Part shown: positions 1-8,773 of the stretch, one piece after another
Numbering within the stretch: the first letter of the stretch is position 1
Layout: each line of letters opens with the position of its first letter
Assembly (NCBI RefSeq): GCF_019457905.1
Contig: NZ_JAHZSV010000007.1
Location: 186,001 to 250,000 of the forward strand
Length of the DNA stretch: 64,000 nucleotides
From: Flagellimonas abyssi
GTDB taxonomy: Bacteria > Bacteroidota > Bacteroidia > Flavobacteriales > Flavobacteriaceae
Reading direction: 5' to 3'
Notes under the pieces: model-generated
Told to the model about the DNA's origin: nothing
Database searches by the model: none
What the model saw: the letters and a program-made list of their open reading frames with translations, nothing else
Position numbers and translations under genes: made by a program

Positions 1-1059
1 GAAGCAGTTTTCACAATTATATTGGACGATCGCACGGGAGACATGCTTCAGGCATCAGGTAATGCGACCTTGAATTTGAACATTGACCCCAATCAGAGCA
101 TCCGTCTATCCGGAAGGTTAGATCTAAATTCAGGTTTTTACAAGACGAGCCTCTATAATTTGGTAAACCGTGAATTCACAATAAACGATGGCAGCAACGT
201 GGTTTGGTCTGGGGACCCCTACAATGCAACTTTGGATGTTACGGCCACTTACGAAGTCGAAACTTCGGCCGCACCCTTGATGTCCTCCATAAGCTATGGA
301 CAGGACACGGGAATCTCGGGACAGTACCAGAGGCCTGCCAAATTTTTGGTCTATTTAATGGTCGATGGAGAAATCACAGCCCCAGAAATCTCCTTTGCCC
401 TGGACATGCCCGAAAATGTGCAGGGAAGTTACGGTGGAGGTGTCTACGGACGCATCCAGCAGTTGAACGAACAAGAATCCGAGCTCAATAAGCAGGTTTT
501 TTCCTTATTGGCCCTGAACCGTTTTTACCCCACCTCGGGTAGCGATGGAAGTAATGGTGGCGCTGTTGCCATTGCCCGAGACAATGTGAACAAAGTACTG
601 TCCAGCGAGCTCAATTCCATTTCCAACAAAATCATGGGAAACACAGGACTGGAACTGGATTTTGACTTGGATAGTTTTCAGGAGAATCAGGGAGATGGCT
701 ACCAAAACAGGACACAACTGAACATTAACGCAAGTAAAAAACTATTCGACGACCGTTTTATCGTTACCGCTGGAAGTGCCGTGGATGTTGAGGGAAAGTC
801 ATCAAGCTCGGATACCGCTACCCCAGTCATTGGGAATGTGACCCTGGAATACCTCTTGAACGAGGAAGGCACTTATAGACTTAAGGGTTTTAGAAGACAG
901 GAATACCAAAATGTTATCGATGGGCAATTGATAGTGACCGGGCTTGCCTTTATTTTCAATAGGGAATTCAATAAATTCAGTCAATTGTTCAGTCCCATAA
1001 AGCCCAAGACCAAAGAAGAGGAAATAAACGAAAAGGACAATGACAAGAAGAAACCATAA
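1..1059 (+). CDS. tamB: Translocation/assembly module TamB, C-terminal part (5' end outside window)
   Basis: The frame is open from base 1, so only the last 352 codons are present. The protein is rich in alternating beta strands and shows the conserved TamB/DUF490 ending: an SGRLDLNSGFYKTSL-type block, then a glycine-rich stretch, LALNRFYP, and a C-terminal strand region with FNREFNKF. TamB is an inner-membrane-anchored periplasm-spanning beta-helical protein thought to work with a BamA-family partner in outer-membrane protein or lipid traffic. The gene directly downstream, 9 bases away in the same frame, is such a BamA/TamA-like barrel, which supports the call. The final 20 residues are a charged Lys/Glu tail. 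Confidence 0.88.
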   Translation, partial: EAVFTIILDDRTGDMLQASGNATLNLNIDPNQSIRLSGRLDLNSGFYKTSLYNLVNREFTINDGSNVVWSGDPYNATLDVTATYEVETSAAPLMSSISYGQDTGISGQYQRPAKFLVYLMVDGEITAPEISFALDMPENVQGSYGGGVYGRIQQLNEQESELNKQVFSLLALNRFYPTSGSDGSNGGAVAIARDNVNKVLSSELNSISNKIMGNTGLELDFDLDSFQENQGDGYQNRTQLNINASKKLFDDRFIVTAGSAVDVEGKSSSSDTATPVIGNVTLEYLLNEEGTYRLKGFRRQEYQNVIDGQLIVTGLAFIFNREFNKFSQLFSPIKPKTKEEEINEKDNDKKKP

Positions 1060-1068
1060 AATCATTTT

Positions 1069-3393
1069 TTGAAAACTTTTATCAAAACATATCTTTTGTA
1101 TGGTGGCCTAGCAGCTTTGTTGTTCCACTCCTGCAGTATAAAAAAGTTTATCCCCGAAGGCGAGCGTCTCTATACGGGGGCAGAATTGACATTGGATACC
1201 ATTGGCAACGTAACCGAACTAAAAGATGTTGAGTCTGAACTGATCAATCTGATTGAGCCCAACCCCAATACCACATTTTTGGGAATGAAGCCTGCGCTAT
1301 ATTTTCATTATAAGGCACAGCGGAAAAAACCAGGTTTTATGTACAAGTTCCTTAATAAATCCTTTGGTGAGGAACCCGTATACTTCTCCGAGGTGAATCC
1401 GCAACAGGTGGAAGAGCTTTTATTGAACCGCTTGGACAACAACGGCTTTTTTTACAGCAGATCCAGCTCCGAGACCCTTTTAAAGGAAAAATTTGCATCG
1501 GTCAACTACTCGGCAACGGTACAGGAACCCTATACACTGGAAAACTACGAAGTGGACCGTGATTCCCTGCCCATCTACAACGAGTTGTTGGACCTCATCA
1601 AAGAGACCCCGTTATCACAAAACGACCGTTTCGACCTTGATCTTTTAAAAGCGGAACGGGAACGCTTAGATCACGGATTAAAACAGCGAGGGTACTATAA
1701 CAGTCATGCCAACCTTATGATCTTTGAAGCGGACACCAATCAATACAAAAATCGAAAATTCGACCTGTTCCTTCGTTTAAAGAAAAATGTCCCTAAAAAA
1801 ACGGCCATACCCTACACCATCGACTCAATTACAGTTTACCCCAATTATTCCATTGAGGGCGACACCTTACCATTGTCCAAACAAAACCGAACCACGGTAA
1901 ACGGGACCGATTTTATACAGAACGAATACTATTTTAAACCCAAATTACTGGAAACGTATCTCTTGTTCAAAGAGGGAGATCTGTACAATGCAAACACCTC
2001 TAAAATAACCAGCAGCAGGCTTTCTTCCTTGGGCAGTTATAAGTATGTGAACATACAGTACACCGAATTGGACACTACCTTGACCGACGGCGACGGAGGC
2101 TCCCTTGCTGCAGATATTTATCTGGCCCCTTTGACGAAGCGGTCGTTGCGGGCAGAAATACAGGCGGTGACCAAATCCAACGGATTTACGGGCCCAGGAC
2201 TATTGTTGACCTATAACAACAGAAACCTTTTTAAAGGAGGGGAAACCTTGAGCCTGTCCACTCATTTTTCTTATGAATCCCAACTTACGTCCGGAAGCAA
2301 TTCCAGTTTAAGCAGTATTGCTTGGGGTGTAAAAGGAGATTTGATTTTCCCCCGTTCCATTCCTTTTTCACCAGAAAATTTCAGGTATTCCGTTCCCAAA
2401 ACAAAAATATCCGCAGGGGTTGATTTCTTGAAAAGGAGTCAACTTTTTACCTTGAGTTCCATCAACGGTTCTTTTGGATATACCTGGAAGGAAAACCGAT
2501 ATGTTTTTCACCAGTTAGATCCAATTAGTATCAATTACACCCGATTGTCCAATGTAACGGATGAGTTCCAACAGATATTGGATGACAATCCCTTCCTCCG
2601 TAGAAGTTTTGACCAACGTTTTATAGCAGGACTCCTGTACACTTTCACTTATGATGAAGTATCCGATCTGGGCAAGGATTATCCTATTTTCTTTTCCACC
2701 AATATCGATTTGGCAGGAAACTTTTTTAGTTTGATAGATGGCGGTTCAGGTACCATTTTTGGCTCGGAATATGCGCAATATGCCAAAATGGATGCAGATT
2801 TTCGGTTTTACCTGAGAATGGGCAAGGAACAAACTTTGGTGTCCAGAGTGTATGCTGGATGGGGAATACCTTACGGAAACAGTGAGACCCTTCCCTTTGT
2901 GAAACAATTTTTCTCAGGAGGTCCCTATAGTGTTAGGGCTTTCAATATCCGTTCGCTTGGGCCAGGAAATTTTAATGCCACTTCCGAAGATTCCACTACC
3001 GATTATTTTGACAGATCGGGTAACCTAAAACTGGAAGCCAATATCGAGTATCGTTTCCCTATATTCTCCTATCTTAAAGGTGCTTTTTTTGTAGATGCTG
3101 GCAATGTATGGCTTACCGGAAATTATGAAGATTTGGAGAATGACCAGCAGACCAGTAATTCTTCCAACACATTGTTTACCGATGGCAAATTCGAATCGGA
3201 TTGGTTAAACGAAGTTGCCGCTGGATTCGGATTTGGTTTACGGGTGGACATCCAAAACTTTGTCATCCGTTTTGATCTGGCATCACCTTTTAGAGTGCCT
3301 TATCAACCAAAAAATGACAGATGGAACGTTCCCTTTTTTGGAAACAACGGAAACAAAGCCACATTGAATTTTGCCATTGGCTACCCTTTCTAA
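1069..3393 (+). CDS. BamA/TamA-family outer membrane protein (TamL-like)
   Basis: 774 residues. The N-terminus has a hydrophobic segment ending in LLFHSC, a lipobox-like site with Cys22, so it may be a lipid-anchored periplasmic domain plus barrel. POTRA-like repeats occupy roughly residues 30-340. The C-terminal half is a 16-strand-type barrel with the family motif GGPYSVRAF and a terminal aromatic residue. Only a TTG at 1069 is available as start in this frame; an ATG at 1040 lies in another frame and runs into TGA after a T6 run, so a one-base indel in that run would give a longer, better N-terminus. It follows tamB in an operon and its stop overlaps the convergent MutS-like gene by 4 bases. 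Confidence 0.85.
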   Translation: MKTFIKTYLLYGGLAALLFHSCSIKKFIPEGERLYTGAELTLDTIGNVTELKDVESELINLIEPNPNTTFLGMKPALYFHYKAQRKKPGFMYKFLNKSFGEEPVYFSEVNPQQVEELLLNRLDNNGFFYSRSSSETLLKEKFASVNYSATVQEPYTLENYEVDRDSLPIYNELLDLIKETPLSQNDRFDLDLLKAERERLDHGLKQRGYYNSHANLMIFEADTNQYKNRKFDLFLRLKKNVPKKTAIPYTIDSITVYPNYSIEGDTLPLSKQNRTTVNGTDFIQNEYYFKPKLLETYLLFKEGDLYNANTSKITSSRLSSLGSYKYVNIQYTELDTTLTDGDGGSLAADIYLAPLTKRSLRAEIQAVTKSNGFTGPGLLLTYNNRNLFKGGETLSLSTHFSYESQLTSGSNSSLSSIAWGVKGDLIFPRSIPFSPENFRYSVPKTKISAGVDFLKRSQLFTLSSINGSFGYTWKENRYVFHQLDPISINYTRLSNVTDEFQQILDDNPFLRRSFDQRFIAGLLYTFTYDEVSDLGKDYPIFFSTNIDLAGNFFSLIDGGSGTIFGSEYAQYAKMDADFRFYLRMGKEQTLVSRVYAGWGIPYGNSETLPFVKQFFSGGPYSVRAFNIRSLGPGNFNATSEDSTTDYFDRSGNLKLEANIEYRFPIFSYLKGAFFVDAGNVWLTGNYEDLENDQQTSNSSNTLFTDGKFESDWLNEVAAGFGFGLRVDIQNFVIRFDLASPFRVPYQPKNDRWNVPFFGNNGNKATLNFAIGYPF

Positions 3394-5162
3394 TCCCTGA
3401 TGATATCCATTTTCCGCAACAAAAAGGAAGCATTCATGTTCTGGCAAACCCCTTTTTTAAAGGTATAGTCAAAATACAGTTCCCCATTTACGATTTGGGC
3501 ATCAAAATAGCGGTTTTCCACTTCGGACAGTTCGTCGGCAAGGCTGCACAAACTTAGATCGTGCGTAGCGACCATGCCCGTAGACCCATTTTTTACCAAT
3601 CTTTCCACAAATTTTTTGGAGCCAGCGGCCTTATCCACACTATTGGTACCCTTCAAAATTTCATCCAAAATTACAAAACAGTCATCCTTATCCAGCTCCT
3701 CCACTATGTATTTTAAGCGTTTGAGCTCCGCATAAAAATAGGAAGTCTCATCCGCCAAAGAATCCGAAGATCGCATACTTGTTAGCAAACGTACGGGGCT
3801 GTACAACACTTCTTTTCCTTTTACGGGCAAACCCATGTTGGCCATTACTATCTGCAGGCCAACGGCACGCAAAAAGGTACTTTTACCAGCCATGTTGGCG
3901 CCCGTAACTATGCAAAAACGACCTTTCGCGATCTCAAAATCGTTTAAAACGTTCTTTTTGGGGTCCACCAAGGGGTGGCCCACTTCTTTCCCGCTAAGGA
4001 TAATCTCACCATGGACCAAGTTCGGATAGGTATGATCAGAATGGTTGAAGGCATAGGTGCCAAGCGTAATGTAAGCATCAAACTGGGCAATGGCGGAAAA
4101 CCAATCTTCAACATCATCCCCATATTTCTCGATCCAAGATTCCACTTTATAGGCATAATAAACACTATATAGGCCGAGACCCTGCGCAAACATCGAAATT
4201 ATGAGGTTGAACTGCTGCTCCAACATCGTCATACTTTGGGAAAATTTCTTTAGAATTTTTGATGTCCTCTCCCCTTTTACCTCTAGTTTTTTCTGAAGCT
4301 CTTGCAGCAATTCTGAGCTGAAAGTATGTGCTTCCAGTTCCGAAATCAGTCGTTGGTGTTGTTGAATGGTTTCTTGAGCCTCCGATACATTTGTGGTAAA
4401 TCCGATAATGTTCTTTGCATAGCGACCTACAATTCCAGCGCCCAGAAGATACCAGAACAGAATCAAACTTTCGGGCACCTGGCCCATAACCGCCAATGTG
4501 ATCAAACCAATTGACAAAACGCCAAAAATCGGGGGAACGATTCCCGCCCATTTTGGCATGAAAGACTTGTGGTTTTTCATCCAGTCGGAAACCACATCGG
4601 GGGATATTTTGGGTCGGGTCTCTCCTGCCAATGCCGAGAAATGTTGCCGCCATTCGGGTAATTGGGCCAGTTCCTGAATCGCTGCCTGTTTTTTGGCTAT
4701 ATCCTTAGGATACCCGTCCAATAAAAGGTTTGAAAACACCTCCCTACCCTGCACCAAGGTCGTACGGTTGGAATACTGATAAAAGGAGCCCCTTCCAAAA
4801 ATATCCAAATCCTGCGCATACGGGTGGTCCGGTTCCAAAAACGCCTTGCCGTCGGGCAAATGATGAAACTTTCGGGCCAGGATGTTCAATTCGGTATTGT
4901 TGATTTCGATAAGCCTTTCCAAATATTCCTTGTGCCGTTTTACATTGCTAAAGCGGGTGACCAAATACAAAAACAGCGCAACGCCCAAGGGCAGCAGTAT
5001 AAATAGCAACGAACTTCCCCAAAGGAAATACATACCAAGGGCCAATACCACAAAAACTGACAAACGCAAGGTGGCCAACAGGCCCAATTGTTTTTTTACC
5101 TGCTGAAGTTCCTGTTGATGTTTATCTCGCTGGGAAGTGTAAAATGTTTTTAAATCTTTCAT
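3390..5162 (-). CDS. Membrane-anchored MutS-family ATPase
   Basis: 590 residues. The C-terminal third is a MutS domain V ATPase: Walker A GANMAGKST at 421-429, Walker B VILDEILKGTNS with Asp500-Glu501, then the ATHD switch motif. The usual mismatch-recognition domain I is missing. Instead the N-terminus carries two hydrophobic segments (about 28-68) and another pair near 205-245, so the protein probably sits in the inner membrane. The middle is helical and resembles MutS lever/clamp regions. Such proteins are common in Bacteroidota and annotated as MutS, but canonical mismatch repair should not be assumed. It is the last gene of a six-gene minus-strand operon, 6 bases after the YjbR gene. Confidence 0.82.
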   Translation of the reverse strand: MKDLKTFYTSQRDKHQQELQQVKKQLGLLATLRLSVFVVLALGMYFLWGSSLLFILLPLGVALFLYLVTRFSNVKRHKEYLERLIEINNTELNILARKFHHLPDGKAFLEPDHPYAQDLDIFGRGSFYQYSNRTTLVQGREVFSNLLLDGYPKDIAKKQAAIQELAQLPEWRQHFSALAGETRPKISPDVVSDWMKNHKSFMPKWAGIVPPIFGVLSIGLITLAVMGQVPESLILFWYLLGAGIVGRYAKNIIGFTTNVSEAQETIQQHQRLISELEAHTFSSELLQELQKKLEVKGERTSKILKKFSQSMTMLEQQFNLIISMFAQGLGLYSVYYAYKVESWIEKYGDDVEDWFSAIAQFDAYITLGTYAFNHSDHTYPNLVHGEIILSGKEVGHPLVDPKKNVLNDFEIAKGRFCIVTGANMAGKSTFLRAVGLQIVMANMGLPVKGKEVLYSPVRLLTSMRSSDSLADETSYFYAELKRLKYIVEELDKDDCFVILDEILKGTNSVDKAAGSKKFVERLVKNGSTGMVATHDLSLCSLADELSEVENRYFDAQIVNGELYFDYTFKKGVCQNMNASFLLRKMDIIRD

Positions 5163-5168
5163 GAAACA

Positions 5169-5528
5169 TCAACCTAAATTGTTGAGCTCTTGTTGAAGCT
5201 TTTTGGTCAATCCGGATACGACCAATTCATAGGAATGGTCGACCAGATCTTTGATCAATCGGGGAGGGAGTTCTTCCAGATATAAGGTGTTCCAATGGGT
5301 CTTGCTCATATGATAGCCTGGCATGATTACACCATCATATTCCTCCCGAAGCTCCACGGCCCTTTCGGGGTCGCACTTTAAATTACACTGTGTAGGGAGT
5401 CTTTCCAAAGGCACGAGGGCGAACATTTTGCCCATCACCTTGAACACTAATGTGTTTTCATCAAAAGGAAACGCTTCGGTCACCCCCTTTTTGTTCAGGC
5501 AAAGCTCCCGAAGTTCCTCTACATTCAT
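5169..5528 (-). CDS. MmcQ/YjbR family protein
   Basis: 119 residues from the ATG at 5528, which overlaps the previous stop as ATGA; a longer in-frame extension would run deep into that gene, so this start is preferred. The sequence has the YjbR/CyaY-like fold signature: an N-terminal helix MNVEELRELC, then FPFDENTLVFKVMGKMFAL, and KTHWNTLYLE with the conserved histidine-tryptophan pair. YjbR proteins have a double-wing DNA-binding-like fold, but their role is unknown. Translational coupling with the Dabb lipoprotein upstream is likely. Confidence 0.85.
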   Translation of the reverse strand: MNVEELRELCLNKKGVTEAFPFDENTLVFKVMGKMFALVPLERLPTQCNLKCDPERAVELREEYDGVIMPGYHMSKTHWNTLYLEELPPRLIKDLVDHSYELVVSGLTKKLQQELNNLG

Positions 5529-5929
5529 TGCTGGATTCCCTGTGAGTCGTAAACAATGACTTTCTCCCAAAAATCTTCGCACTCTTCTATAAAAACCTTG
5601 TGAGCAGCTTCGTCTTGGTAGGCGGCCTGATCTTCGGCAGATTCAAAAGAAAGAATCAAAGAGTAGGTGAACGAATCGTCCACCACATCGCGGATGGCTT
5701 TTGGCGGCTTACCAATAAATTTTGTCTTCGCGTACTGCGAACTGTTCAAAAATTTGGTCAAGGATGCTTCAAAAGTGGCCCTATCGGCTTGACTATCTGG
5801 ATTTTTAAACCAGAAATAGACCACGTGGGCAAACGTGTGGTCAAAATTATTGTTCATTTCATTTTTGATTTGTACACAACTGGAGGCTAATACACCTACC
5901 AATAGCAGGGTTACAATTTTGGTTTTCAT
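5525..5929 (-). CDS. Dabb (stress-responsive A/B barrel) domain lipoprotein
   Basis: 134 residues from the ATG at 5929. The first 20 residues form a lipoprotein signal with lipobox LASSC, so the protein is probably anchored in a membrane facing the periplasm. The rest is one Dabb domain: FAHVVYFWFKNPD at its start, a conserved phenylalanine-rich middle, and SFESAEDQAAYQDEAAH near the end. Dabb domains are small ferredoxin-like barrels that usually dimerise; the substrate is unknown. The start lies 2 bases after the stop of the DUF4230 gene and the end overlaps the YjbR start. A further 22 codons are open upstream but overlap the DUF4230 gene and would bury the signal peptide. Confidence 0.8.
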   Translation of the reverse strand: MKTKIVTLLLVGVLASSCVQIKNEMNNNFDHTFAHVVYFWFKNPDSQADRATFEASLTKFLNSSQYAKTKFIGKPPKAIRDVVDDSFTYSLILSFESAEDQAAYQDEAAHKVFIEECEDFWEKVIVYDSQGIQQ

Positions 5930-5931
5930 AT

Positions 5932-6555
5932 TTACTCTTCTATCGATTCTTTTTCCTTTTTTGATATTTCCAAAGCGGAATAATCCAATGTCCATCCAAT
6001 GGTCTCCACTATTTTTTCCACGACCAAAACGGCCTGTAATGCTTCTCTCCTTGCGGTTTCCATCAACCCGCTTTCGGGTATCTTTTTTCTGATATGCTCT
6101 TTGGCCTCTTGATTCAGATTGGTCAGGTCTGTGGGCGAAAAGCTATTAAAAATACCATTTTTAATGTCATAAAATTGTAGGTCTGGCTCAATGGACAATA
6201 TTTCTGGCTCTGGAAAATGGTTGAGCATGATCCGCTTCCTGTCGTTATCCGCTTTCAAATCCAATTTGTTCAGGTCGTACCCGATCTGTGCCTTCGCTTT
6301 TATGACGATCAATGCCTTTTTCTTGCTTCGCAACAGACTCATAAAGCTGTCCTTGGTGTTCTCGTAATGATAGATCTCGGCAAAATCCCCTTCCACCGAA
6401 ACCAATTTGCATACACTACGGATCTTATTGAGAATTACGGTAGACTGTTCTTCGGTAATTTCTTTGTTCTTCTTTTTTCGGAACAGGGAATAGACCCAAT
6501 ACATGATTATTGCGCCCAAGATCAATCCCAAAACAATATCCACAACTTCGCCCAT
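5932..6555 (-). CDS. DUF4230 membrane protein
   Basis: 207 residues. One transmembrane segment (about 5-25) is followed by a basic stop-transfer stretch FRKKKNKE. The soluble part has the DUF4230 layout: ILNKIRSVCKLVSVEGDFAEI, then KKKALIVIKAKAQIGYDL, and a C-terminal helical region ending in VETIGWTLDYS. DUF4230 proteins are widespread in Bacteroidota and Firmicutes and have no established function. One base separates it from the DUF4260 gene upstream, so the two are probably co-translated. Confidence 0.82.
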   Translation of the reverse strand: MGEVVDIVLGLILGAIIMYWVYSLFRKKKNKEITEEQSTVILNKIRSVCKLVSVEGDFAEIYHYENTKDSFMSLLRSKKKALIVIKAKAQIGYDLNKLDLKADNDRKRIMLNHFPEPEILSIEPDLQFYDIKNGIFNSFSPTDLTNLNQEAKEHIRKKIPESGLMETARREALQAVLVVEKIVETIGWTLDYSALEISKKEKESIEE

Positions 6556-6556
6556 G

Positions 6557-6907
6557 TTATTTTCCTATTTCACCCAAATGGGTAAACTTAAATCCTTTGT
6601 CATATTTTAATCCGTATCCCAGCATTCTGTCCAACGCGGAGTGCGAGAACAAAATTACCCCGATCAACTGGCATAAAGGTATGGAAAAGTAAGCGCCCAC
6701 AAGATAGATGAGTATGGCCACTCCCTTATGATGAAACAGATTATAACAAAAAGCTCCGATCTTGTTTCCGAAAATGTAGCCCACCATTCCAATATCAGGG
6801 GTTAAAATCAATACCAAAAACCACCACCAGGGGTAATCCAGCAAACTAAAAAGGTAGATGCCCAGAACGAACATCATTACCTCTTCCAATTTCAGGGTTG
6901 TCTTCAT
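6557..6907 (-). CDS. DUF4260 small integral membrane protein
   Basis: 116 residues, almost entirely hydrophobic with about four transmembrane helices. The motifs WWWFLVLILTPDIGMVGY and FSHSALDRMLGYGLKY match the DUF4260 family, a short membrane protein group with conserved Asp, His and Arg inside or beside helices. No reaction is known. It starts on the base next to the stop of the cyclase-family gene, so it is part of the same transcript. Confidence 0.82.
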   Translation of the reverse strand: MKTTLKLEEVMMFVLGIYLFSLLDYPWWWFLVLILTPDIGMVGYIFGNKIGAFCYNLFHHKGVAILIYLVGAYFSIPLCQLIGVILFSHSALDRMLGYGLKYDKGFKFTHLGEIGK

Positions 6908-7660
6908 TTATGGGTTTTCAATTTTGTACAACACGGGTCTACTGGGGCTGGCATCGTTTTCAAAGGGTGCTACTTGTAGGTTTAAAAAGTAGGTGCCATC
7001 CTCCACAGGGTTGGGCACATAAATAAATTCTGTTATGGTGGCTTTGGTCCTTGGTTTTCCGCTCATGTTCCAAAAAGCCTTGTGCGCCAAAAGCTCTCCC
7101 CCATCCCTTTCCTTGTCCACGGAGGGGAGGTCTATCAATAAATGATCCACTCCTTTTTTCACCAAATATTTGGCCGCTGCCTCCGTCAGGTACGTTGGGT
7201 TGGTATCCGAATATTTTTTGCAGCGTTTGTCGCCTAAATTGGGCATCGTCCTGATAACTACGGCCTGTCTTTTTTTGTTGCCCAAGGCGTATTTTATTTG
7301 CTTTTCTGAGATGACAAAATCCTCGTCCATTTGTTCGGGGGCCACGGTGATTACCTCGGCCAAAAAGAAAAATTGCTTCAGTTTTTTGTTGATGGAGTTG
7401 AACTCCTCGGAAATATGTCCCAAACACTCGGTATGCGTAACGTGCGAATGTGGGTTGAACCAAATATCGTTGAAATTGGTAGATGCGCCCTCGCTTACCT
7501 TGCCCACAAACCCGTCCTCTTCATGCGGTGAGATTTTGGGCGGGTCCAAGTACCATGCGTTCACGTTTTTGTCGCCCCCTTTGAGTGGTATGGAAATATC
7601 AAGGGGTTTGGTGAGGTCTATTTTATAGTTACGGGAGTTGTGTTTTATTGTGGCAATCAT
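6908..7660 (-). CDS. Cyclase-family (kynurenine formamidase-like) metal hydrolase
   Basis: 250 residues. The cyclase-fold metal site is visible as HSHVTHTECLGH, corresponding to the HxGTHxDxPxH motif of kynurenine formamidases and related amide hydrolases, although the Asp of that motif is replaced here by Glu/Cys. A second conserved block is VDHLLIDLPSVDKERDGG followed by AHKAFW. The substrate is not predictable: neighbours do not include tryptophan catabolism genes. It is the first gene of the six-gene minus-strand operon ending with the MutS-like ATPase. Confidence 0.8.
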   Translation of the reverse strand: MIATIKHNSRNYKIDLTKPLDISIPLKGGDKNVNAWYLDPPKISPHEEDGFVGKVSEGASTNFNDIWFNPHSHVTHTECLGHISEEFNSINKKLKQFFFLAEVITVAPEQMDEDFVISEKQIKYALGNKKRQAVVIRTMPNLGDKRCKKYSDTNPTYLTEAAAKYLVKKGVDHLLIDLPSVDKERDGGELLAHKAFWNMSGKPRTKATITEFIYVPNPVEDGTYFLNLQVAPFENDASPSRPVLYKIENP

Positions 7661-7809
7661 TTAAGCTAAACTAGTTTGCAGTAATTAAGTCAATTCATTT
7701 GATAAATGCAATTATTAAGTTCCTTTTGGTTGAATTCTGCTAACTTCACAAAACGGAATCTATTATTTATTGTAACGAATCATATGTTAATCATTAGCTG
7801 CAATTATAT

Positions 7810-8532
7810 ATGAGAAATTTCATTTGGAATAGAGATCCTCAGGAAGCAATGGATAATCCATATGAATATGAGGCTCAAAAACAGTTTAGAAAAGAAGCTA
7901 AAAAACTTATTCGTGGTTTAAGAAGTTATATAATAACTGAATACAATTTTAAACTTACAGAAAAAAGTACTGAGAAAGCCGTTTGGATGCTAACGATGAA
8001 TGCTTTGGATTCAGCATTGGAAATTGTTAGATCCTTAAATAAACAAAATCATAGAGTTACAGCTCATTTATTAAGGACAATAGATGAATCAATTGATTTA
8101 GCGGAATTTTTCAACTCTGAATCTATAGAAGCTAAAAACAAATTGGATCGATGGTTTAATGATGAAATCATATCCCATTCCGATTTTAGAGATTATATAA
8201 AGAAAACTAGAGGAGAAGAAACTTCACAATTGCATAGAGATTATTACAGAACCATTTCCAAATTTTCTCATAATTCTTATAAAACACTTCTTTACAGTTA
8301 TGTACAATTGGGTGACGAATCAATCATCCATGAAAGCAAATATGATAGTGGAATATTAATTCCTGTACAAACTATTTCTATGTATCACGCAATATCCGGA
8401 GCCTATTTTCAAAAAATTGCTTTTAAAATGGCAGAATTTAATTTGATAGACACAATTAAAATGCTCGAAATGATGAGTGATTCACAAGATGTGAAAACTG
8501 AGAAAAGAAGATTTGAGTCAAGAAAAAAATAA
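7810..8532 (+). CDS. Hypothetical helical protein in an AT-rich island
   Basis: 240 residues, predicted mostly alpha-helical and soluble, with many Lys, Glu and Ser and no signal peptide. Noticeable patches are SFRDYIKKTRG-like and HRDYYRTISKFSHNSYKTLL; the latter resembles the conserved core of DUF5677-type proteins, but I do not recognise the family with certainty. Base composition and codon use (AAA, AAT, TTA) are clearly more AT-rich than in all neighbours. It stands alone, with 149 empty bases before and 241 after, which suggests recent acquisition. An accessory or defence-type role is only a guess. Confidence 0.65.
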   Translation: MRNFIWNRDPQEAMDNPYEYEAQKQFRKEAKKLIRGLRSYIITEYNFKLTEKSTEKAVWMLTMNALDSALEIVRSLNKQNHRVTAHLLRTIDESIDLAEFFNSESIEAKNKLDRWFNDEIISHSDFRDYIKKTRGEETSQLHRDYYRTISKFSHNSYKTLLYSYVQLGDESIIHESKYDSGILIPVQTISMYHAISGAYFQKIAFKMAEFNLIDTIKMLEMMSDSQDVKTEKRRFESRKK

Positions 8533-8773
8533 CCGCTGTTAACAACCTATATCTGCAATTGCATCTTTATCTTCCGTAAACAACTGTGTAGCATGAAAGT
8601 CAGTAATTATAGCTATCTTAGTTTTTAACCAATCTGCAACGGACTGACTTATAAAAAAGATAAATGCTATCCCTCATATTGAAACATTCCACTGAACAAC
8701 GTTGCTTCATAAAAATCATGACTTTAGAACCTTCGTAATAATTTGAAAGCCAACCCACCTCAACTTTGAACCA

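Noticed and set aside
4165..4653. 162-codon minus-strand frame inside the MutS-like gene
   Set aside because: Out-of-frame shadow of the ATPase gene; no start context, Gly/Arg-rich nonsense composition.
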